Of a DNA stretch of 17,606 nt, positions 1-8,004 are shown in pieces. Made by a program: the position numbers and the translations under genes. The notes beneath the pieces were generated by a model. That model saw only the letters and a program-made list of their open reading frames with translations, was not told the origin of the DNA and did no database searches. Source of the stretch: an uncultured Prevotella sp. (GTDB lineage Bacteria > Bacteroidota > Bacteroidia > Bacteroidales > Bacteroidaceae); assembly GCA_947303825.1 (NCBI GenBank), contig CAMYZK010000014.1, forward strand, positions 1-17,606, written 5' to 3'. Positions within the stretch are counted from its first letter, which is position 1. Each line of letters opens with the position of its first letter.

Positions 1-1
1 T

Positions 2-844
2 GCCGCTAAGTCTGGTAGTGATTATGACTGGGCTAATGCACAGACTGTTGTTATCCTGTCAGGTTCTCATAACGAGATTGCTACCTTCCAGGGCTTCAAC
101 GATCCAGTAAATGGTGCTTTCGCTCGCGATCTGCTCAACCACGCTCGTCATGACAAACTGTCTGCTGGTCAGACCTTCACTACTCACATGATTCTGCATC
201 AGCCTGACAACTGTCTGGATATTTACGAGACTGGTGACCGCATATTCGACATCCGCTACCTGCGTCCTATCTCTGCTAACGTACAGTCTGTTAAGACCGT
301 TTACGACGCTCAGAACGACGGTAATAAGATTTGGCTTGCCGACTTGGTTGACTTCGTTGATTGGCGTAACCACGCATTCACTGCTTCTGATGCAATGGCT
401 ACTATGAATGGTGCATCTCTTGGCAAGACCGGTATTACCTACATGAAGTACTACGGTGTAACCACCATCAAGGCCGACTTCGACCAGGCTAAGACCAATA
501 TCAATGGTGGTAGCCTTGAGAACCCAAGTGCATGGCCACTCATCACTGATGTTACTGGAAAGATGAAGTTCACACCAGACGAAAAGGCAAAGAACGATAA
601 GGGTTATGATTATTCTTCCGATCCTTGGTATGCAACTTACGATAAGACAATACCTGCAAGTGTGAATAACTTCCGCGATGCAAACGGTTACTACCTCTAT
701 GAGAACAACGCTGGTGGCGTAGGTGACTTCTACATCTACATTCCTGTATCAATTGTCTACTCATGGGGTGAGACTGAGCCCGACTGGGTACTCATCCACG
801 TCGTGAAGACTCAGGGCCAGAGCAACACTGCTCGCCAGAAGTAA
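2..844 (+). CDS. Unrecognised protein, 3' part only
   Basis: An open frame runs from the window edge to a TAA at 842-844, giving 280 visible residues with no start, so the gene begins upstream. I do not recognise the family. The visible part is rich in Asp, Asn, Tyr, Gly and Thr and has no hydrophobic segment long enough to be a membrane helix. It ends in an alternating beta-like stretch (GDFYIYIPVSIVYSWG) followed by a basic tail ending TARQK. This fits the C-terminal part of an extracytoplasmic or surface protein, but that is inference. The tail does not look like a T9SS C-terminal sorting domain. Codons lean to GCT, GGT, CGT/CGC, AAC, GAC and AAG, which may mean high expression. An intrinsic terminator follows 33 nt after the stop. 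An ATG at 188 is internal to the same frame and is not the start. Confidence 0.8.
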   Translation, partial: AAKSGSDYDWANAQTVVILSGSHNEIATFQGFNDPVNGAFARDLLNHARHDKLSAGQTFTTHMILHQPDNCLDIYETGDRIFDIRYLRPISANVQSVKTVYDAQNDGNKIWLADLVDFVDWRNHAFTASDAMATMNGASLGKTGITYMKYYGVTTIKADFDQAKTNINGGSLENPSAWPLITDVTGKMKFTPDEKAKNDKGYDYSSDPWYATYDKTIPASVNNFRDANGYYLYENNAGGVGDFYIYIPVSIVYSWGETEPDWVLIHVVKTQGQSNTARQK

Positions 845-877
845 GAATCTTTCAAAAAAAGATAATCTATCAAAGAG

Positions 878-905
878 GGGTGTCAGCATTGCTGACACCC
901 TTTTT
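878..905 (+). terminator. Intrinsic terminator after the first gene
   Basis: A perfect 10-bp inverted repeat (GGGTGTCAGC at 878-887, GCTGACACCC at 891-900) with a 3-nt loop is followed directly by five T. It lies 33 nt after the stop at 844 and closes that transcript before the promoter at 951. Confidence 0.93.
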
Positions 906-950
906 ACGTATTTATCTCTTCGTACTTTACTAACAAACATCATATTTTAT

Positions 951-981
951 TTTGCCGTTCCAACTTTTATTCGTACTTTTG
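951..981 (+). promoter_or_regulatory. Bacteroidetes-type promoter for the lipoprotein/HD unit
   Basis: TTTG at 951-954, a 19-nt spacer and TACTTTTG at 974-981 match the established Bacteroides consensus (TTTG, 19-21 nt, TAnnTTTG). Transcription should start near 986, leaving a leader of about 28 nt before the ATG at 1014. Confidence 0.8.
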
Positions 982-1013
982 CACCCTGATTGTAACAATA
1001 ATTTTTTAGGATA

Positions 1014-1520
1014 ATGAAAAACAGGTATTTTCTTCTTTTATCAATGGTTGGAATACTTCTGCTTGCTGCTTGTAAGGGCGAGCAGAAGAAAGAAACAAAG
1101 ATGGCCCGTCCGGGCCTTGAGACTCAGATGGAAGTAACCAACAACGACTCAACCGCAGTACGCCAGCTGGTAAACGACTTCTTGGGTCTGGTGGTACAAG
1201 GTGACGTTGATGCTGCCATCTCTCGTCTCTATATACTCGATGGTGAGGAGGTGAAACCGCTGCCAGAGAAGCAACGCAAGGCAAGCGAGATGATGCTCGG
1301 CCTGCATCAGGTGTATAGCTTTAATATCGACTCTCTCATTTTCTACAAGGAGACCGACTCCAAAGTGTGCTATACGCTGATACTGCAGGATCCTGCCTCT
1401 ACTGCTTCTCCCGCCCACATGCAGGGACTTATTCGTCCGGTACGCCGTAACGGTCAGTGGTACATTACGCTGGCAAACAACGACACCGAGACAAACAAGT
1501 CTGCCCTCGACAACGAATGA
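1014..1520 (+). CDS. Small lipoprotein of unknown function
   Basis: A 168-residue protein with a clear lipoprotein signal peptide: positive N-terminus (MKNR), hydrophobic core, and lipobox LAAC with the lipidated Cys at residue 20, followed by a charged KGEQKKE stretch. The mature part (about 150 residues) has the look of a DUF4878/NTF2-like fold: an N-terminal helix (STAVRQLVNDFLGLVVQGD), then alternating strands around residues 100-155 ending in NGQWYITLAN. That family guess is weak. The start is fixed by the signal peptide and by the promoter 33 nt upstream. The stop TGA overlaps the ATG of the next gene (ATGA), so the two are probably translationally coupled. Confidence 0.85.
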   Translation: MKNRYFLLLSMVGILLLAACKGEQKKETKMARPGLETQMEVTNNDSTAVRQLVNDFLGLVVQGDVDAAISRLYILDGEEVKPLPEKQRKASEMMLGLHQVYSFNIDSLIFYKETDSKVCYTLILQDPASTASPAHMQGLIRPVRRNGQWYITLANNDTETNKSALDNE

Positions 1521-2053
1521 ACGCTCTTGCTTTAATAGAGAAGTACTATCCTGACGATGATGATTTGCGGAGCTTGCTGCTAAATCATTCTCGTCAGGTG
1601 GCCGACCGTTCTCTGGCTGTTTGCCGTAAGCATCCAGAGCTGGCTCTTGACGAGGACTTCCTGTATGAGGCAGCGATGCTTCACGACATCGGCATACGCT
1701 GGTGTCACGCGCCGTCTATTTTCTGCAATGGCTCCGAGCCGTACATTCGTCATGGGCTTATTGGTGGTGAGCTCCTTCTTAAGGAGGGACTTTTGCGTCA
1801 TGCGCGTGTGTGTGAGCGGCATACTGGCACTGGCATCACCCGTCTACAGATAGAACAGCAGCAGCTGCCTTTGCCCCTCGCCGACTATGTGCCCGAGACG
1901 ATGGAGGAGCAGCTGGTGTGCTATGCCGACAAGTTCTTCTCCAAGTCTCATCCCGACCGCGTGCTCACCGTGGAGCAGGCAGCGAAGAGCCTGGAACGCT
2001 TCGGACACGAGGGCGTGGATAAATTCTTGCAGTGGGCAGCACGCTTCGAGTAG
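1517..2053 (+). CDS. HD-domain protein, predicted metal-dependent phosphohydrolase
   Basis: A 178-residue protein with the HD-superfamily pattern: H24 in LLNHSRQVA, the H56-D57 doublet in MLHDIGI, further histidines at H79 (RHGLIGGELL) and H102 (ERHTGTGI), and D138 in YADKFFSKS. These are the usual metal ligands of HD/HDIG phosphohydrolases. There is no signal peptide, so it is cytoplasmic. The substrate (a nucleotide or other phosphoester) cannot be read from the sequence. I chose the ATG at 1517, which overlaps the lipoprotein stop by 4 nt, over a start at 1457: the extra 20 residues are a low-quality basic stretch read out of frame from the lipoprotein gene, and family members begin close to the first helix (ALIEKYYP). 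It ends with TAG 76 nt before the lptD start. Confidence 0.87.
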   Translation: MNALALIEKYYPDDDDLRSLLLNHSRQVADRSLAVCRKHPELALDEDFLYEAAMLHDIGIRWCHAPSIFCNGSEPYIRHGLIGGELLLKEGLLRHARVCERHTGTGITRLQIEQQQLPLPLADYVPETMEEQLVCYADKFFSKSHPDRVLTVEQAAKSLERFGHEGVDKFLQWAARFE

Positions 2054-2116
2054 ATGCATCGTTCTGTAAGAATAGTTAAACTATGGTAAACGGGCAGATA
2101 TTCGGGATTTTTGCTG

Positions 2117-2124
2117 TAATTTTG
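2117..2124 (+). promoter_or_regulatory. -7 box directly upstream of the lptD start
   Basis: TAATTTTG is a full match to the -7 consensus TAnnTTTG and ends only 5 nt before the GTG at 2130. No TTTG sits at the right distance for a -33 box, so the promoter may be weak or activator-dependent. If it is used, the mRNA starts at or next to the start codon. Confidence 0.5.
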
Positions 2125-2129
2125 CATCC

Positions 2130-5100
2130 GTGAATCAAAAAACAGGCACATTGCTCTTTGTGCTGGCCTTCATCTTGGTGTGGGCCTGCACTCCTGTTGC
2201 CTTGCATAAAGACCGTGGTGAGAAGCTACCGCCTGCTGCCGCCGCAGTGAAACGCTCTTCGGCAGCTGTCACCCCGTCTGCCAAGGCAGCCGACAGTATT
2301 GCCGTACTTCCATCCATCTTAACATCGAACACCGTGCCTGTCGCTGCCGACACTGCCGTAACCGACACTTCCTCTGTTGTTACTGTCCCTGCCGTTGTAG
2401 CTGCCGACACCGCTGCTGTAGACAGCGTCCTGGCCGATGCCTTGAATCATCCTGTGGCTCCCATAGGGCTGACACCTGCCGACAGCCTCTCTGCTGTTGC
2501 TGTAGGTGACTCGCTGCCGTTGCCCATGCGCCCGGCCAATGCCGCCCTGAAGCGCGACACCACGACGATGGACTCGCTGGAGCTGGCCATCTACAAATAC
2601 AACAAGGTGATTGACGACTCGCTGCGCCTTGACTCCATGAACCGCCAGAAGAAGAACGGCATCGACGCCCCTGTCACTTTCTCTGCCTCCGACTCGCTTA
2701 TCTATGAGGCGGCTACAGGCATGGCCCACCTCTATGGTAACTCCCATGTGGAATACCTGAATATGGACTTGAAGAGCGACCGTATCTTCATGGTTCTTGA
2801 CTCCTCGCTGGTCCATGCCACCGGAGCACGCGACTCCCTAGGCAAGCTCTACGGCACTCCTGTTTTCAAGATGGGCAGCGACGAGTACCAGAGTGACACG
2901 ATGGCCTTCAACTTCAAGACAAAGAAGGGCCTCATACAGCAGGTGTACACCCAGCAGGAGGACGGCTACCTCACCTCCGAACTCTCTAAACGCGGTGCTA
3001 ATGGCGAACTCTTCCTACAGCACGGAAGATACACCACCTGCGACGACCCGCACCCCGACTTCTACATAGCCATGAGCCGGGCAAAGGTGCGTCCGGGAAA
3101 AGACGTGGTCTTCGGCCCTGCCTACCTCGTTGTCTGCGATGTGCCCGTACCATTGGCCATTCCATACGGCTTCTTTCCTTTCACTAAGAGCTACTCCTCT
3201 GGCTTCATCATGCCCACCTACGGCGACGAGACCGAGCGAGGCTTCTACCTGCGTGACGGCGGCTACTATTTTGCCATCAGCGACAAGATGGACCTCAAGC
3301 TCCTGGGCGAGATATACACCAAAGGGTCGTGGGGCGTCTCTGCCGCCAGCAACTATCGTAAGCGTTACCGCTACAGCGGCTCCTTCTTCGCCAGCTACCA
3401 GAACACCATCAACGGTGAGAAGAACATGCCCGACTATACGAAGCAGACCAGCTTTAAGGTGCAGTGGAGCCACCGCCAGGATGCCAAGGCCAACCCCTTC
3501 AGCAACCTCTCGGCATCGGTAAACTTCGCCACGAGCAGCTACGAGCGCAATAACCTTACATCGATGTATAACCCGCAGTCGATGACGCAGTCAACACGTA
3601 CATCGTCGGTGAGCTACAGCACCAGCTTCAGCAGCCTGGGACTCAGCCTGTCTACCACGATGAACCTCTCGCAGAACATGCGCGACTCGTCGATAGCCAT
3701 GACGCTGCCCGACCTCAATATCTCCGTCTCGCGCTTCTATCCCTTTAAGCGCAAGCAGATGGTAGGCAAGGAACGGTGGTACGAAAAGATTGCACTGTCG
3801 TACACAGGCCACTTCTCCAACTCCATCAATACCAAGGAAGACAAACTCATGCATTCTAACCTGGTGAAAGACTGGAAGAACGGCATGCAGCATAGCGTTC
3901 CCATCAGTGCCAACTTCACCCTGCTGGGATATATCAACGTAAACCCATCGTTCAGCTTCACCGACCGTACATACACCAACCGCACCATGCGCTCGTGGGA
4001 CGAGGTGAAGCAGACGGAAGTGGCCGACACCACCTACGGCGTGTACAACGTGTACAACTGGAGCCTCTCGCTCTCGGCATCTACCAAGCTCTATGGATTC
4101 TACATTCCTTCACGTAAGCTCTTCGGCGACAAGATAGACCGCGTGCGCCATGTCTTCACTCCGACGGTGAGTCTGAGCTACGCCCCCGACTTCAGCGCCT
4201 CGCGCTATGGCTATTACAAGACTTACCAGAAGACCGATGCCGACGGCAACGTCTCGCTGGTAGAGTACTCTCCCTATACCGGTTCGCTCTATGGCGTTCC
4301 TGGCAAGGGCAAGACCGGTAGCATATCGTTCTCCATGTCGAACAATATTGAGATGCGCGTCAAGAGCGACCAAGACTCTACGGGATTCAAGAAGGTGAGC
4401 ATCATCGATGAGCTGGGAGCACAGATGTCGTACAACATGGCTGCGAAGGTGAGACCTTGGAGTGACCTCTCAAGCACCATCCGCCTGAAACTCACCAAGA
4501 GCTACACCTTCAACATCAGTGCTATCTTTGCAAGCTATGTATATGAGGCCGACAGCGTGGGTGCTACGCCGCGACTCTCCGAGCATACCACCTATTGGCA
4601 GCAGGGCAAGATAGGACGCTTCCAGGGAATGTCGCAAAACCTCAGCTATACCATCAGCAACGAGAAGGTGGCCAACATCATAAAGTGGCTCAAGGGTGAG
4701 AGGCCATTAAAGGACAAGGATGCCGACAAGAAACGTAAGAACGATGACGACGAGGAAGAGGACACCGACGTGGAAACCAACATAGACCGTGACCTGGAAG
4801 AAGGCAAGCACGGAGCCAAGCGCGAAGGCGCTGGCCGTGCCGACACCGACGAGGACGGCTATATGGTTTTCTCTCTGCCGTGGAGCCTCAGCTTCGGCTA
4901 TGGCATCTCCATGCGCGAGGACAACAATGTGAAGAAGTTCAACTACCACACCATGCGCTACCCATACAAGTTCACGCAGAACCTCAATGTTAGCGGTAAC
5001 ATACGCATCAGCGACGGGTGGAACATCAGCTTCTCCTCTGGCTATGACTTCGACAACAAGAAGATATCCATGACCACTGCCTCGCTTTCCAGAGACCTGC

Positions 5101-5243
5101 ACTGCTTCAACATGTCGTGCTCGGTGGTGCTGGCACCATATACCAGCTATAATTTCTCTTTCCGCTGCAATGCCTCTACGCTCACCGATGCGCTGAAGTA
5201 TGACAAACGCTCCAGCTACTCCAACTCCGTGCAGTGGTACTAG
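2130..5243 (+). CDS. lptD: LptD-like outer-membrane LPS assembly protein
   Basis: A 1037-residue protein. LptD is the outer-membrane barrel that inserts lipopolysaccharide into the outer leaflet. Residues 1-20 form an export signal ending in a lipobox-like VWAC. About 30-145 are an Ala/Thr/Val/Asp-rich low-complexity linker. About 185-290 resemble the OstA/LptA jellyroll (SDSLIYEAATGMAHLYGN, QSDTMAFNFKTKKGLI). The DUF-like LptD core follows with the hallmark PVPLAIPYGFFPF and GFIMPTYGDETERGFYLRDGGYYF. The rest is a long Ser/Tyr/Asn-rich run of amphipathic strands. Residues about 860-910 are a strongly charged insert (Lys/Asp/Glu-rich) within the barrel part, probably an exposed loop. No in-frame ATG exists near the signal peptide, so GTG is the only start that keeps it. 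The gene is larger than E. coli LptD (about 780), which is usual for Bacteroidetes. Confidence 0.88.
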   Translation: MNQKTGTLLFVLAFILVWACTPVALHKDRGEKLPPAAAAVKRSSAAVTPSAKAADSIAVLPSILTSNTVPVAADTAVTDTSSVVTVPAVVAADTAAVDSVLADALNHPVAPIGLTPADSLSAVAVGDSLPLPMRPANAALKRDTTTMDSLELAIYKYNKVIDDSLRLDSMNRQKKNGIDAPVTFSASDSLIYEAATGMAHLYGNSHVEYLNMDLKSDRIFMVLDSSLVHATGARDSLGKLYGTPVFKMGSDEYQSDTMAFNFKTKKGLIQQVYTQQEDGYLTSELSKRGANGELFLQHGRYTTCDDPHPDFYIAMSRAKVRPGKDVVFGPAYLVVCDVPVPLAIPYGFFPFTKSYSSGFIMPTYGDETERGFYLRDGGYYFAISDKMDLKLLGEIYTKGSWGVSAASNYRKRYRYSGSFFASYQNTINGEKNMPDYTKQTSFKVQWSHRQDAKANPFSNLSASVNFATSSYERNNLTSMYNPQSMTQSTRTSSVSYSTSFSSLGLSLSTTMNLSQNMRDSSIAMTLPDLNISVSRFYPFKRKQMVGKERWYEKIALSYTGHFSNSINTKEDKLMHSNLVKDWKNGMQHSVPISANFTLLGYINVNPSFSFTDRTYTNRTMRSWDEVKQTEVADTTYGVYNVYNWSLSLSASTKLYGFYIPSRKLFGDKIDRVRHVFTPTVSLSYAPDFSASRYGYYKTYQKTDADGNVSLVEYSPYTGSLYGVPGKGKTGSISFSMSNNIEMRVKSDQDSTGFKKVSIIDELGAQMSYNMAAKVRPWSDLSSTIRLKLTKSYTFNISAIFASYVYEADSVGATPRLSEHTTYWQQGKIGRFQGMSQNLSYTISNEKVANIIKWLKGERPLKDKDADKKRKNDDDEEEDTDVETNIDRDLEEGKHGAKREGAGRADTDEDGYMVFSLPWSLSFGYGISMREDNNVKKFNYHTMRYPYKFTQNLNVSGNIRISDGWNISFSSGYDFDNKKISMTTASLSRDLHCFNMSCSVVLAPYTSYNFSFRCNASTLTDALKYDKRSSYSNSVQWY

Positions 5244-5245
5244 TA

Positions 5246-5308
5246 GCCTATAGGTCCCATGAGTCCTATGAGCCCCATGAACCCTATAATTCCCATAACT
5301 CCCAAGAA
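5246..5308 (+). repeat. 9-nt tandem array between lptD and the phosphatase gene
   Basis: Seven diverged copies of a 9-nt unit (for example TCCCATGAG, TCCTATGAG, CCCTATAAT, TCCCATAAC; consensus NCCYATRAN) begin 2 nt after the lptD stop and end 23 nt before the ATG at 5332. Three copies carry ATG in one frame, which creates a spurious open frame reading MSPMSPMNP. Confidence 0.85.
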
Positions 5309-5331
5309 ACAACCCCTAAAAACCAATAATC

Positions 5332-6651
5332 ATGAAAAAACTACTCTTTACGCTGCTGATGGGTGTGGCAATGACCACATCAATGGCACAGAAGGGCGAC
5401 TACACACCTGTTATGACTGGCGGCACTACTGCCAAGGCCGAGATTCAGGCCAACCCCTGGCTCTCCGGTTCCAACTACCTGGACTACGACCGTCAGCTGC
5501 CCGACTTCAACTACACTCCAACTCCTGAGGGCTATGTGCCTTTCTATTTCTCACACTACGGTCGTCATGGCTCCCGCTGGCTCATTGGCAAGGACGATTA
5601 TGAGCGTGTGCTGCGCCCTCTGCGCAAGGCTCGCCAGCAGGGTAAACTCACCCGCGAGGGGCAGCGTGTGCTGCGTGAGATAGAGCTGTTCAACAAGACC
5701 ACCTACAAGCGCTTGGGCGACCTCACCACTGTTGGCGAGCGCCAGCACCATGGCATAGGGCGGCGCATGACTGAGCACTTCCCTGAAATCTTCAAGGCAG
5801 AGGGACTGCCCGTCGATGCTCGTTCTACAACGGTGAACCGCTGCATACTGTCGATGATTGCCGAGTGTGAGGAGCTGATGGCTGCCAACCCGACGGCTCG
5901 CATACACAACGACGTGAGTGATGCTTTGCAGTATTACCTCAACCAGCCGTGGGAGCAAAAGCTGCGTGACAATAGCTGGAAGGCAGACAAGAAGCATGAA
6001 GAGTTCAAGAACCGCCACACTCATCCCGAGCGTATCTCTGCTCTCTTGTTCAACGACCAGAAATGGGTTGACGACAGCATACAGGCTGGTCGCCTGATGC
6101 GCCATCTCTTCGAGGTCGCCGTAAACATGCAGAGCCACGACGATAGTCCCAACATCCTCAACATCTTCAATGCCGACGAGCTATACGACATGTGGAGCAT
6201 ACAGAACACCGGATGGTATCAGCGTTATGCAGCCTCTCCACTCACTGGAGGCGTGATGCAGTTCTCGCAGGCCAACCTTCTGGATAACATCATTCAGACT
6301 GCCGACACCTGTGTGGCCCTGAAGAAGACACAGGCCACGCTGCGCTTCGGCCATGAGGTGTGCGTCATGCCCCTGGCCTGCCTCATGGAGCTTGACTCTT
6401 GTGGAGTTCAGATAGAGGATTTGGAACAGCTCGACCAGCACTGGCGCAACTACCGCATCTTCCCTATGGCTTGCAACATTCAGCTGATATTCTATAAGCC
6501 GCTGAAGGGGAAAGGGCAGATTCTTGTTAAGGCACTGCTCAACGAGCGTGAGGTGGCACTGCCGGTCAATACCGACAGCTATCCGTACTATCGCTGGCGT
6601 GACCTTAGGAAATACTGGACTCAGAAGCTGCGTCAGTATCGCGGGCAGTAA
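5332..6651 (+). CDS. Exported histidine phosphatase (MINPP/acid phosphatase clan)
   Basis: A 439-residue protein with a Sec signal peptide (MKKLLFTLLMGVAMTTSMAQ, cleavage near residue 19-20). The catalytic motif RHGSR is at residues 78-82 within HYGRHGSRW; H79 is the expected phospho-acceptor. The second active-site element is FGHEVCVMPL with H341-E342; a Glu after the histidine recalls the HAE motif of multiple inositol polyphosphate phosphatases rather than the HD of acid phosphatases, but the Ala is missing here. Length fits histidine phosphatase branch 2. The likely role is release of phosphate from inositol phosphates or other phosphoesters in the periplasm or at the surface; the substrate is inference. 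The start follows the 9-nt array, and the 3' end overlaps rsmD by 47 nt on the opposite strand. Confidence 0.88.
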   Translation: MKKLLFTLLMGVAMTTSMAQKGDYTPVMTGGTTAKAEIQANPWLSGSNYLDYDRQLPDFNYTPTPEGYVPFYFSHYGRHGSRWLIGKDDYERVLRPLRKARQQGKLTREGQRVLREIELFNKTTYKRLGDLTTVGERQHHGIGRRMTEHFPEIFKAEGLPVDARSTTVNRCILSMIAECEELMAANPTARIHNDVSDALQYYLNQPWEQKLRDNSWKADKKHEEFKNRHTHPERISALLFNDQKWVDDSIQAGRLMRHLFEVAVNMQSHDDSPNILNIFNADELYDMWSIQNTGWYQRYAASPLTGGVMQFSQANLLDNIIQTADTCVALKKTQATLRFGHEVCVMPLACLMELDSCGVQIEDLEQLDQHWRNYRIFPMACNIQLIFYKPLKGKGQILVKALLNEREVALPVNTDSYPYYRWRDLRKYWTQKLRQYRGQ

Positions 6652-7195
6652 ACAGTGAGAAGTTGACACTGCCATATTGACGGTGTTCAACGAAGTTGCT
6701 GTGCTGGCTGAAGTCGTGGTCTTTGCCGTGTTCCAACACGAAGACCCCGCCTTCGGCCAGTATGCCTTTTGAAAGAATAAGGTCGGGTAGGGCAGACAAC
6801 TGTTCCAGCGCGTAGGGCGGGTCGGCAAAAATGAAGTCGAACTGCATGCGGCACGACTTCACATAGCGGAAGACATCAGCACGCAGGCACTGCACGCTGC
6901 TTGCTTCTTGTCCTTTCCCGTTGCCAACAAGCTTCTGCACGCACTGCTGGATGAAACGGTGGTGGTCACGGTCGGCCTCAATGCTCACCACCTGGCTGCA
7001 TCCGCGAGACAGAAGCTCCAGCGTGATGCTGCCCGTGCCGGAGAAAAGGTCAAGGGCAGTAGCTCCGTCGAAGTCGACGTAGCGCAGCAGCACATTGAAG
7101 ATGTTCTCTTTGGCAAAATCGGTAGTGGGACGAGCCTTAAACGTCCGTGGAATGTCAAAATGCCGTCCCCTGTATTTCCCTGTTATTGTTCTCAT
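6605..7195 (-). CDS. rsmD: 16S rRNA (guanine(966)-N2)-methyltransferase RsmD
   Basis: A 196-residue protein starting MRTITGKYRGR. It has the SAM-binding motif ALDLFSGTGSITLELLSRG at about 47-65 and the catalytic DPPY at 125-128 (FIFADPPYAL), the signature of N2-guanine methyltransferases. RsmD methylates G966 of 16S rRNA on the assembling 30S subunit. I chose the ATG at 7195 because homologs start with this MR.I.G.(Y/F)RGR motif; a longer frame to 7408 only reads through the DUF3822 gene in another frame. It lies 5 nt after the DUF3822 stop, so the two are co-transcribed. The last 13 residues (TARDTDAASESSIS region) go beyond the NFSLF where the family usually ends and are encoded in the overlap with the phosphatase gene. 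Confidence 0.95.
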   Translation of the reverse strand: MRTITGKYRGRHFDIPRTFKARPTTDFAKENIFNVLLRYVDFDGATALDLFSGTGSITLELLSRGCSQVVSIEADRDHHRFIQQCVQKLVGNGKGQEASSVQCLRADVFRYVKSCRMQFDFIFADPPYALEQLSALPDLILSKGILAEGGVFVLEHGKDHDFSQHSNFVEHRQYGSVNFSLFTARDTDAASESSIS

Positions 7196-7200
7196 TTCAC

Positions 7201-8004
7201 TCACCTTCCCTTTGCCACCAGTGTCTGTAGGTCGAAGGGCATGCCGGCAATGTCGGTGACAGGATGCTGGTTGAAGTCGGCAGCTGGGTTTACTACCATT
7301 ACCTTTTGCACGTAGCGTCGAAGCTCTTCCAGCATGGCCTCCTGAGTGGGTATGTCGCCCACCAGGTGTAGCTCGTCGAACTGTGGCTGTAGCTGCAGCT
7401 GTTGCCATACGTAGCAGATGAAGTAGATAGCATCCTTTGGCCTGCTGGCGACAAAGGAGTTGCAGAAGCGGAACCTGTTCTGCCTGAAGGCAAACACCTC
7501 AAGGCGCTTCTCGTGGAAGTAGGCATAGAGCTTAGGGCGCTTGCCGGTGAAGCTGCGCTGGTGCAGGTGGCGCCATACCGGCTGGATGGCCGTGACAAGG
7601 CGCAGGTTCTGGAAGTGGTCGTCGAGCACCAGCTTCAGGTCCTTGTTCATAGAGAAGACGGCAACGGCGTTAAGGTCGGGCAGCACATTGTAGAAGATGG
7701 CATTCTGCTCGTTTCGCGGGAAGGCATGGTTGTGCAACTGCTCCATCTCGCCTTCGTCGAAGACCTCGATAGGCACCATGAGCACGTCGCTGTCTATGAG
7801 CACCCGTGCCCTTGGCGGAGCCGTCAGGAGCAGGTCACTATTCTTGAATGCCTCGCGCAGGTTTGCCGCCATCGACACGCCGCTCCTTACGACGTATGGC
7901 TCATAGATGATGTCGCTGTCGGTCTCGCCCTGTGAGAGCATAGACAGCGTGTTGCGCCCCACGCGGATGGTGAGCCGCCTCAGTGGGTTGTTTGTCTCTG
8001 CCAT
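7201..8004 (-). CDS. DUF3822 family protein
   Basis: A 267-residue soluble protein without signal peptide or membrane segment. I recognise it as the DUF3822 family of Bacteroidetes, which commonly sits directly upstream of rsmD as here. Conserved-looking stretches are LLTAPPRARVLIDSDVLMVP, FPRNEQNAIFYNVLPDLNAVAVF and CYVWQQLQLQPQFDELHLVGD. Its architecture recalls the actin/FtsA-like ATPase fold (two similar halves) of PilM-type proteins, but I see no clear nucleotide-binding motif, so function is unknown. The ATG at 8004 lies inside the last 25 nt of the small membrane ORF, which suggests coupling, and the operon reads small ORF, DUF3822, rsmD from one promoter at 8135-8165. Confidence 0.88.
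   Translation of the reverse strand: MAETNNPLRRLTIRVGRNTLSMLSQGETDSDIIYEPYVVRSGVSMAANLREAFKNSDLLLTAPPRARVLIDSDVLMVPIEVFDEGEMEQLHNHAFPRNEQNAIFYNVLPDLNAVAVFSMNKDLKLVLDDHFQNLRLVTAIQPVWRHLHQRSFTGKRPKLYAYFHEKRLEVFAFRQNRFRFCNSFVASRPKDAIYFICYVWQQLQLQPQFDELHLVGDIPTQEAMLEELRRYVQKVMVVNPAADFNQHPVTDIAGMPFDLQTLVAKGR

Noticed and set aside
1457..1516. 20-residue extension of the HD protein
   Set aside because: It is out-of-frame reading of the lipoprotein gene; the ATGA overlap at 1517 is the better start.
2072..2084. Inverted repeat ATAGT-TAA-ACTAT before lptD
   Set aside because: Only 5 bp, AT-rich and without T-run; expected by chance. It could be an operator but nothing supports it.
2707..5312. Long minus-strand ORFs opposite lptD
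   Set aside because: These are shadows of a high-GC, strongly coding plus strand, with Val/Arg/His-rich compositions and no family features.
5259..5528. Plus-strand ORF starting MSPMSPMNP
   Set aside because: Its start is made by the 9-nt array, and the rest is a frame shadow of the phosphatase signal peptide and N-terminus.
7196..7408. 71-residue N-terminal extension of RsmD
   Set aside because: It lies wholly inside the DUF3822 gene in another frame, is Ala/Thr/Arg-rich, and RsmD begins at MRTITGKYRGR.
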